Assembly: GCF_910585845.1 (NCBI RefSeq)
Contig: NZ_CAJUHF010000076.1
Location: 1 to 10,840, forward strand
Origin: an uncultured Bacteroides sp.
GTDB lineage: Bacteria; Bacteroidota; Bacteroidia; Bacteroidales; Bacteroidaceae
Direction: 5' to 3'
DNA length: 10,840 bases
This document shows, piece by piece, positions 5,996 through 10,840 of this stretch. Position numbers and translations under genes: made by a program. How positions within the stretch are numbered: position 1 is the first letter of the stretch; each line of letters opens with the position of its first letter. The notes beneath the pieces were generated by a model that saw only the letters and a program-made list of their open reading frames with translations, made no database searches and had not been told where the DNA came from.

Positions 5996-7146
5996 TTAAC
6001 AGATTTGTTTTGAACGAAGTATCCTACTTCGGACCGGGTGCCCGCGAAGTGCTCCCACAGGAGATTAAACGTCTTGGATTGCATAAAGCGTTTGTATCAA
6101 CCGACAAAGACCTGATCAAGTTCGGCGTGGCCGACAAAGTATTGTCCGTATTGGACAAGGCAGGTATTCCATACACCGTGTTCAGTGACATCAAGCCCAA
6201 CCCGACAGTCAGCAATGTGAATGCCGGCGTGAAGGCCTTTGCCGAGTCCGGTGCCGACTTCATCCTTGCCATCGGCGGTGGCTCTTCCATCGACACATCG
6301 AAAGCCATCGGCATCATCACTAACAATCCCGAGTTCAGCGACGTCGTTTCTCTGGAAGGCGTGGCTCCTACGAAGAAGAAATCTGTCCCCATCATTGCTC
6401 TGCCCACTACTGCCGGTACGGCAGCCGAAGTGACCATCAACTACGTGATCACCGACGAAGCGAACGAAAAGAAGATGGTATGTGTGGACCCGAACGATAT
6501 CCCTGCCATTGCCATCGTAGACGCCGAACTGATGTACACCCTGCCCAAAGGCCTGACAGCCTCTACCGGACTGGATGCCCTGACGCATGCCATCGAAGGC
6601 CTGATCACCAAAGGTGCGTGGGAAATGAGCGACATGTTCGAAATCAAAGCCATCGAAATGATCACCCGTTATTTGGAGACGGCAGTGTTTGAACCGACCA
6701 ATGCCGAAGCCCGCAACGGTATGGCAGTGGCACAGTATATTGCCGGTATGGCATTCTCAAACGTAGGCTTGGGCGTCGTTCATGGTATGGCACACCCGTT
6801 GGGAGCCATCTTCGACATACCTCATGGTGTGGCGAATGCGCTCTTGTTGCCCATCGTGATGGAATTTAATGCACCCGCTGCCCTTGATAAATATGTGGAA
6901 ATCTCCAAGGCAATGAATGTCTATCGGGAAGGAATGAGCAAAGAAGAGGCTGCCCGTGCCGCCGTAGATGCAGTGAGAGCCTTGGCTGTAAGGGTAGGCA
7001 TACCGCAATACCTTTCAGAACTGGGCATCAAGGAGAGCGACCTCGACAAACTGGCTACTGCCGCTATTGCCGATGTCTGCACTCCGGGTAACCCTCGTGA
7101 GGTAACGAAAGACATTATTCTGGAATTGTATAAGAAAGCACTTTAA
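5992..7146 (+). CDS. fucO: Lactaldehyde reductase (iron-containing alcohol dehydrogenase)
   Basis: The 384-residue protein follows E. coli FucO along its length, in size and in conserved blocks: ADFILAIGGGSSIDTSKAIG (NAD-binding GGGS, about 89-108), LPTTAGTAAEVTINYVITDE (137-156), STGLDALTHAIEG (191-203), GMAFSNVGLGVVHGMAHPLG (252-271) and PHGVANALLLP. Metal ligands correspond to Asp195, His199, His264 and His278. It should reduce L-lactaldehyde to 1,2-propanediol with NADH, the anaerobic outlet of fucose and rhamnose catabolism, in the cytosol. I chose ATG 5992 because MINRFVLNE aligns with the FucO N-terminus; the longer frame from 5830 crosses the promoter. No other fucose genes are in the window, so it stands alone with its own promoter and terminator. 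A broader 1,2-diol/aldehyde substrate range is possible. Confidence 0.93.
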   Translation: MINRFVLNEVSYFGPGAREVLPQEIKRLGLHKAFVSTDKDLIKFGVADKVLSVLDKAGIPYTVFSDIKPNPTVSNVNAGVKAFAESGADFILAIGGGSSIDTSKAIGIITNNPEFSDVVSLEGVAPTKKKSVPIIALPTTAGTAAEVTINYVITDEANEKKMVCVDPNDIPAIAIVDAELMYTLPKGLTASTGLDALTHAIEGLITKGAWEMSDMFEIKAIEMITRYLETAVFEPTNAEARNGMAVAQYIAGMAFSNVGLGVVHGMAHPLGAIFDIPHGVANALLLPIVMEFNAPAALDKYVEISKAMNVYREGMSKEEAARAAVDAVRALAVRVGIPQYLSELGIKESDLDKLATAAIADVCTPGNPREVTKDIILELYKKAL

Positions 7147-7167
7147 AAGAAGATATCTCTTTGTCGT

Positions 7168-7215
7168 GATGCCCGCGGAAAGAGCAGTTCAGGCTGTCTC
7201 GTTTTCGCGGGCATC
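7168..7215 (+). terminator. Strong hairpin terminator of fucO
   Basis: GATGCCCGCG (7168-7177) pairs exactly with CGCGGGCATC (7206-7215), and GAAA/TTTT extends the stem to about 14 bp. The roughly 20-nt loop can pair further internally. It starts 21 nt after the fucO stop and is followed by TTGTATTGTGTT. Confidence 0.7.
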
Positions 7216-7250
7216 TTGTATTGTGTTGACTCGCTCAGCAGCTGCGGAAA

Positions 7251-7721
7251 GCAGGAGACGAAATCAGCATCCGCATTGATACCAACGTCATAAATATCCT
7301 GCTCGACTTGGAGCCGTGGTTGCGGACCATGCATCATGACACTGCCCGAGATGAAGGAAGTGGCTGAGAAGTATAAGGACCGCCTGACCATAATCAGTCT
7401 GAGCAGCGATACGAAGAAAGGTTGGAAGGACGCATTCTTGATACTGCTACGGTTCTACGGATTCATGTCAATTATATCCCGAAATACTGGATACGGATAG
7501 ACAAAGGCATCCGGCTGGTAGCAGACGACGGAACTGTATGCCCTGTGCTTCGGTCGGAAGGCATCTCCTTAGGCGAGAAATTCTATGTGCCGGAGAGTGG
7601 CGAAGCCGACTACACGCTCTATTTCGCCCCATTGCCTGCCGGTGCGCGTGCTTTTGACATGGTGGAATCGGAAGCCCCGAATGCAGACCGTTTGGAAGGC
7701 ATCGCCCTGAGCATTGAATAA
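7251..7721 (+). pseudogene. Decayed thioredoxin-like (TlpA/AhpC-type) gene in at least two frames
   Basis: One frame reads AGDEISIR then NVINILLD up to 7307. The next segment, in another frame from 7309, reads WSRGCGPCIMTLPEMKEVAE then KYKDRLTIISLSSDTKKGWK DAF, with the thioredoxin CGPC at 7321-7332; joining them needs about two bases restored near GACTTGG. This frame stops at 7498-7500. From about 7437 the original frame carries TATVLRIHVNYIPKYWIRID through to TAA 7719-7721, including GIRLVADDGT, GEKFYVPESGEADYTLYF and PLPAGARAFDMVE. That resembles the accessory domain usually found before the thioredoxin domain in Bacteroides thioredoxin-like proteins (from memory). A TTG-started 99-residue reading (7422-7721) could be annotated as a hypothetical protein, but it has no ATG start or signal peptide. 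I infer a pseudogene formed by deletion plus frameshift. Confidence 0.65.
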
Positions 7722-7747
7722 GATAATCTCTCCTTTACCTTTTTTAT

Positions 7748-7778
7748 CTTGCTATCTGCGTCGTTTTTCGTACTTTTG
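7748..7778 (+). promoter_or_regulatory. Promoter of fhs
   Basis: TACTTTTG (7771-7778) matches TAnnTTTG exactly, with CTTG at 7748-7751 as the -33 element and a 19-bp spacer. It begins 26 nt after the pseudogene's stop and gives a leader of about 40 nt, so fhs is transcribed independently. Confidence 0.7.
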
Positions 7779-7823
7779 CAACCTTATAAAAAGAAAGTTA
7801 TTACAAAGAAAGGAATATGCTGT

Positions 7824-9494
7824 ATGAAATCAGACATTGAAATCGCTCGCGACGTAGAGCTGAAAAAGATTAAACAGGTAGCCGAAAGTGTAGGCATCCC
7901 ACGTGAAGAAGTAGAGAACTACGGACGGTATATAGCCAAAATCCCTACTCATCTGATTGATGAAGAGAAAGTAAAAAAGAGTAACCTGATACTGGTCACG
8001 GCAATCACTGCCACCAAGGCTGGTATAGGTAAGACCACCGTATCCATCGGTCTGGCGTTGGGACTGAACAAGATCGGTAAGAAGGCCATTGTCGCCCTGC
8101 GTGAACCTTCGCTGGGTCCCTGCTTCGGGATGAAAGGTGGTGCCGCAGGTGGCGGATATGCCCAGGTGCTTCCTATGGAGAAGATAAACCTGCATTTCAC
8201 GGGAGACTTTCACGCCGTCACATCGGCACATAACATGATATCCGCCTTGCTCGATAATTATTTGTATCAGCACCAGTCGGATGGCTTCGGACTAAAAGAA
8301 GTTATCTGGCGTCGTGTGCTCGATGTGAACGACCGCTCTCTGCGTAGTATCGTGACAGGTTTGGGTCCCAGCACCAACGGTATCACCGAAGAATCAGGTT
8401 TCGATATCACTCCTGCCTCCGAGATTATGGCGATTCTTTGCCTGGCAAAGGATATGGAAGACCTTAAACGTCGGATTGAGAACATCATTTTAGGTTTCCG
8501 CTTTGATGGCCAGCCCTTCACGGTAAAGGAATTAGGAGTGGCCGGTGCCATTGCCGTATTGCTGAAAGATGCCATCAACCCCAATCTGGTGCAAACCACC
8601 GAAGGAACTGCTGCCTTTGTTCATGGAGGTCCGTTTGCTAATATCGCCCATGGTTGCAACTCCATCCTTGCGACAAAGCTGGCGATGACTTTCGGCGATT
8701 ATGTTGTGACGGAAGCAGGTTTCGGTGCTGACCTTGGTGCGGAGAAATTCTATAACATCAAGTGCCGCAAGAGTGGTCTGCAACCTCGCCTGACGGTGAT
8801 TGTTGCCACAGCCCAAGGATTGAAGATGCACGGCGGCGTCAGTCTCGACCGTATTAAGGAACCTGATATGGAAGGCTTGCAACATGGATTCGGCAATCTG
8901 GATAAACACGTGCGTAATCTGCGTTCGTTCGGTCAGACGGTGGTCGTTGCTTTCAACCGTTTTGCGGCGGACACAGACGAAGAGGTGGAAGCCATCCGTC
9001 GTCATTGTGAGGAGAAACTGGGTGTAGGCTTTGCTGTCAACAATGCTTTTGCCGAAGGAGGCGAGGGAGCTATGGAGCTTGCCAACCTGGTAGTAGACAC
9101 TATCGAACACCAGCCCTCCGAACCGTTGAACTTCACATACAATGACGCGGACAGTGTAGAACGTAAGATCGAAAAAGTAGCCTGCAATCTCTATGGCGCC
9201 AGTGTCGTGACTTACAGTACCCATTCACGTAAAATCATCAAGCTGATTGAGCAAATGGGCATCAGTCATTATCCGGTTTGCATAGCCAAGACGCAATACT
9301 CTTTCTCCGCTGATCCGAAGATATATGGCGCAGTTGACAATTTTGAGTTCCACATCAAAGATATAGTCATCAATAATGGTGCGGAGATGATCGTTGCCAT
9401 TGCCGGAGAGATTCTCCGCATGCCCGGACTTCCAAAAGAGCCGCAAGCAATGCATATCGATGTCGTGGATGGAAAGATAGAGGGGCTGAGTTAA
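7824..9494 (+). CDS. fhs: Formate-tetrahydrofolate ligase
   Basis: The 556-residue length is that of the family. The protein has the nucleotide-binding loop TATKAGIGKTT (62-72), the first signature EPSLGPCFGMKGGAAGGG (94-111), the folate-site stretch NLHFTGDFHAVTSAHN (122-137), TTEGTAAFVHGGPFANIAHG (258-277), and the second signature VATAQGLKMHGG (327-338). It joins formate to tetrahydrofolate using ATP to make 10-formyl-THF for purines, fMet-tRNA and the one-carbon pool, in the cytosol as a homotetramer. The start MKSDIEIARD at 7824 is chosen because it matches the family N-terminus and has AAAGAAAGGA upstream; an in-frame codon at 7749 lies inside the promoter. The P-loop is TKAGIG where Moorella has TPAGEG, which I believe is usual in Bacteroides. 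No folD or other one-carbon gene is adjacent. Confidence 0.96.
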   Translation: MKSDIEIARDVELKKIKQVAESVGIPREEVENYGRYIAKIPTHLIDEEKVKKSNLILVTAITATKAGIGKTTVSIGLALGLNKIGKKAIVALREPSLGPCFGMKGGAAGGGYAQVLPMEKINLHFTGDFHAVTSAHNMISALLDNYLYQHQSDGFGLKEVIWRRVLDVNDRSLRSIVTGLGPSTNGITEESGFDITPASEIMAILCLAKDMEDLKRRIENIILGFRFDGQPFTVKELGVAGAIAVLLKDAINPNLVQTTEGTAAFVHGGPFANIAHGCNSILATKLAMTFGDYVVTEAGFGADLGAEKFYNIKCRKSGLQPRLTVIVATAQGLKMHGGVSLDRIKEPDMEGLQHGFGNLDKHVRNLRSFGQTVVVAFNRFAADTDEEVEAIRRHCEEKLGVGFAVNNAFAEGGEGAMELANLVVDTIEHQPSEPLNFTYNDADSVERKIEKVACNLYGASVVTYSTHSRKIIKLIEQMGISHYPVCIAKTQYSFSADPKIYGAVDNFEFHIKDIVINNGAEMIVAIAGEILRMPGLPKEPQAMHIDVVDGKIEGLS

Positions 9495-9507
9495 GGCTCT
9501 TAATCTG

Positions 9508-9766
9508 TCCGGAAAATTTTTACTAATTTTTCATCGGATTATTAGAGCTTGTTTAAATTTTCTTCAAAAAGTTATTTATTCAGCTTCTTTTGGGCTTCTT
9601 TAGAGTTTCTTTTCGGTCTGTTTTTCTGTTTTTATTCGTCACATAGCCCGCTATGCTCCTCATAAAAACAGAAAAACATCCTCAAAAAGAACTCTCAAAA
9701 GAAGGCTGAACAGAATTTAAACAGGCTCTTAGTAAAAATAGGGTGGAAAATTAGTAAAAATCCGGA
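9508..9766. repeat. Large imperfect palindrome (MITE-like or hairpin-RNA-like element)
   Basis: The centre is CATAGCCCGCTATG (9642-9655). Next to it GTTTTTCTGTTTTTAT (9620-9635) pairs perfectly with ATAAAAACAGAAAAAC (9662-9677). The arms continue through TTCGGTC...AGAGTTTCTTTT/AAAAAGAACTCTC, CAGC-TTCTTTTG/CAAAAGAAGGCTG, and GTTTAAATTTT/AGAATTTAAAC to AGAGC (9544-9548) and GGCTC (9724-9728). The left arm carries extra blocks of about 17 and 11 nt. Outside, TCCGGA-TTTTTACTAATTTT (9508-9531) is inverted as AAAATTAGTAAAAATCCGGA (9747-9766). GGCTCTTA occurs as a direct repeat at 9495-9502 and 9724-9731. No coding sequence inside. It fills the gene-free gap after fhs and could also end fhs transcripts. 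Confidence 0.75.
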
Positions 9767-9780
9767 ATGCACTATCCGAT

Positions 9781-9810
9781 GAATATTCCTCAATTGAATA
9801 TTCCTCAATG
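9781..9810. repeat. Two tandem copies of a 15-bp sequence
   Basis: GAATATTCCTCAATT (9781-9795) is followed directly by GAATATTCCTCAATG (9796-9810), 29 nt before the next gene's start. It looks like slippage duplication or a paired binding site. Confidence 0.8.
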
Positions 9811-9838
9811 AACGGATTGAAGAACTCAGAGTATCGTA

Positions 9839-10279
9839 ATGAAGAAGACAACGAAGATATACAAGGACATACCAGCAGGCTATCCGCTCTGCCTCCATAC
9901 CGACTGTCCGATGGCTGATACGTGTCTGCGGCAGATAGCTTATCGCCGACATGCGGAGTTGGACACATATCTGAAACTGATTAATCCCTCGAAATGCAGC
10001 AAACAGGCAGATTGTCCACACTATGTGAGCAACCGTCCCGTGAGGTTTGCCAAGGGATTCGTGAACTTCAAGAAGCAGATGTACCCCGACCAGTATGATA
10101 AGTTCATGACATTGCTCATCTGCCATTTCGGACGCAATCAATACTTCAAACGAAGGCGCGGAGAGATTGTCCTCTCTCCCGAAGAACAAGAGGTCATCCA
10201 AATAGCTCTTGAAAAGGCCGGAGTAATCCAACCTATGGAGTTTGACGAGTATGTCGAATCCATCAACTGGATACCCTGA
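9839..10279 (+). CDS. DUF6078-type cysteine-rich cytosolic protein
   Basis: The 146-residue protein (MKKTTKIYKDIPAGYPLCLH...) has an N-terminal cysteine cluster LCLHTDCPMADTCLRQ (Cys18, Cys23, Cys29) and a second cluster KCSKQADCPHY (Cys53, Cys59), then a basic/aromatic middle (VRFAKGFVNF) and a helical C-terminus with LSPEEQEVIQIALEKAGVIQPMEFDEYVE. This layout fits what I recall of DUF6078, a Bacteroidales family of unknown function. The five cysteines could hold a metal, but this is not shown. There is no signal peptide or membrane segment. The gene is isolated between a large palindrome and a gene-free gap, and short tandem duplications abut both ends. No good -7 element is visible upstream. 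The family name is from memory; the cysteine pattern is directly seen. Confidence 0.8.
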   Translation: MKKTTKIYKDIPAGYPLCLHTDCPMADTCLRQIAYRRHAELDTYLKLINPSKCSKQADCPHYVSNRPVRFAKGFVNFKKQMYPDQYDKFMTLLICHFGRNQYFKRRRGEIVLSPEEQEVIQIALEKAGVIQPMEFDEYVESINWIP

Positions 10280-10310
10280 AGCAATTTATATCTTGAAGCA
10301 ATTTATACCT
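10277..10310. repeat. Two tandem copies of a 17-bp sequence at the gene's stop codon
   Basis: TGAAGCAATTTATATCT (10277-10293) and TGAAGCAATTTATACCT (10294-10310) differ at one base; a partial third (TGAAATGA) follows. The first TGA is the stop codon of the DUF6078-type gene. Confidence 0.8.
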
Positions 10311-10566
10311 TGAAATGATAACAATAAAAAGTGAATATGACTTCAAAGGTAGTCGAAGTCATGAGGTATTCCAGTATCAGTTGACTGAAACTCCAGTACC
10401 AGATAATATACACTAAAAAGGGTACTGGTCAAGAGTAAAAGGATAAAAGAGTTTTGGCATAATGTGTTTGGACGAACTTGTGTCAACAAATAAGATGTTG
10501 TTCGTTGGATATGGATATATGCAGGCACAAACACATAATGGCATTTAATATTTCAACTTTTGACAT
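10311..10566. other. Gene-free AT-rich stretch with several inverted repeats
   Basis: I see no convincing gene here. Inverted repeats are ATGACTTC/GAAGTCAT (10337-10344/10355-10362), CCAGTACC/GGTACTGG (10393-10400/10421-10428) and a nested set in which ATGTGTTTG (10462-10470) pairs with CAAACACAT (10528-10536) around ACGAAC/GTTCGT (10472-10477/10499-10504). A structured leader, small RNA or mobile-element remnant would all fit. None has a clear terminator T run. Confidence 0.45.
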
Positions 10567-10776
10567 ATGGATGAAAATTATGATGAATTACTGTCTCTGA
10601 TTACCCATGGGGTGGAAATAGAGAAGAAAATAGCCCGTGGGAACATGAATCAATTCTTGGATTGTCTGAAACTGGAGAACGCACTTATCTTCGGTTCTAA
10701 GTATCTGGAAACATTTTCTTCCATGAAAGCAAAAGAAAGGTTGGATATTTACGATGCAGCATATTATACTAATTGA
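10567..10776 (+). CDS. Small hypothetical protein, 69 residues
   Basis: The ORF reads MDENYDELLSLITHGVEIEK and continues as a mostly helical, charged, cysteine-poor protein (one Cys near residue 33, LDCLKLENALIFG), ending DIYDAAYYTN. There is no signal peptide or transmembrane segment. The ATG follows an AT-rich stretch without a clear Shine-Dalgarno, which is normal for Bacteroides. I recognise no family. Its composition is consistent with a real small cytosolic protein, and an AT-rich hairpin follows the stop. It could instead be a chance ORF in an accessory region. Confidence 0.5.
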   Translation: MDENYDELLSLITHGVEIEKKIARGNMNQFLDCLKLENALIFGSKYLETFSSMKAKERLDIYDAAYYTN

Positions 10777-10782
10777 CTATCA

Positions 10783-10803
10783 ATCTTTTATGGCTTAAAA
10801 GAT
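10783..10803 (+). terminator. AT-rich hairpin after the small ORF
   Basis: ATCTTTTA (10783-10790) pairs with TAAAAGAT (10796-10803) around a 5-nt loop, 6 nt after the stop. The T run comes only about 25 nt later (TGTTTTTT), so it is a weak candidate. Confidence 0.3.
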
Positions 10804-10840
10804 AGAAGGCTCAAAAAATTACTTGTTTTTTCGCCGAAAA

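Noticed and set aside
10453..10470. Promoter for the 69-residue ORF (TGTGTTTG)
   Set aside because: One mismatch to the -7 element and no -33 element at correct spacing, and it lies inside an inverted repeat that explains the sequence as well.
10343..10534. 63-codon minus-strand open frame
   Set aside because: It covers the inverted-repeat region, has no plausible start context, and its composition looks like read-through of AT-rich DNA.

Overview
The window looks like chromosomal DNA from a gut Bacteroides or a close relative in the Bacteroidales. Three things point there: several promoters match the Bacteroidetes -7 element TAnnTTTG, the large outer-membrane barrel carries a Bacteroides-type C-terminus (YKFGGYKEKK...DTSRF), and the genes are a fucO-type lactaldehyde reductase, a Bacteroides-like formate-tetrahydrofolate ligase and a DUF6078-type protein. 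I cannot name the species from sequence alone.

Left part (1-5807): a broken 3' fragment of an HRDC-domain gene (47-223) is followed by an array of about eight 22-bp units (320-495) that also forms a bidirectional terminator. On the minus strand comes a probable operon read right to left: sensor histidine kinase (3487-2009), OmpR-family response regulator (1843-1148) and a small exported protein of unknown function (1044-499). Divergent from the kinase is a TonB-receptor-like outer-membrane barrel (3654-5807). The gap between kinase and barrel holds four phased copies of the octamer ATAASWST, placed just upstream of a -7-like element on each side. They look like an OmpR-type operator that could let the regulator control its own operon and the barrel gene together. 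The genes would then form an envelope-sensing module: periplasmic sensor, regulator, one small exported protein and one outer-membrane barrel.

Middle part (5808-9494): fucO has its own promoter, a leader hairpin and a four-codon upstream ORF overlapping its start, and ends at a strong hairpin terminator. Next come the remains of a thioredoxin-like gene (7251-7721), with a CGPC motif in one frame and a second conserved segment in another. Then fhs, the formate-tetrahydrofolate ligase of one-carbon metabolism, with its own good promoter.

Right part (9495-10840): this is AT-rich and repeat-rich. It has a roughly 190-260 bp imperfect palindrome (MITE-like or hairpin-RNA-like), short tandem duplications on both sides of a cysteine-rich DUF6078-type gene, a gene-free stretch with several nested inverted repeats, and a 69-codon orphan ORF. 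No tRNA, rRNA, CRISPR array, transposase or phage gene was seen. The points most worth checking are the octamer operator, the two 22-bp palindromic arrays, the large palindrome and the fucO leader.
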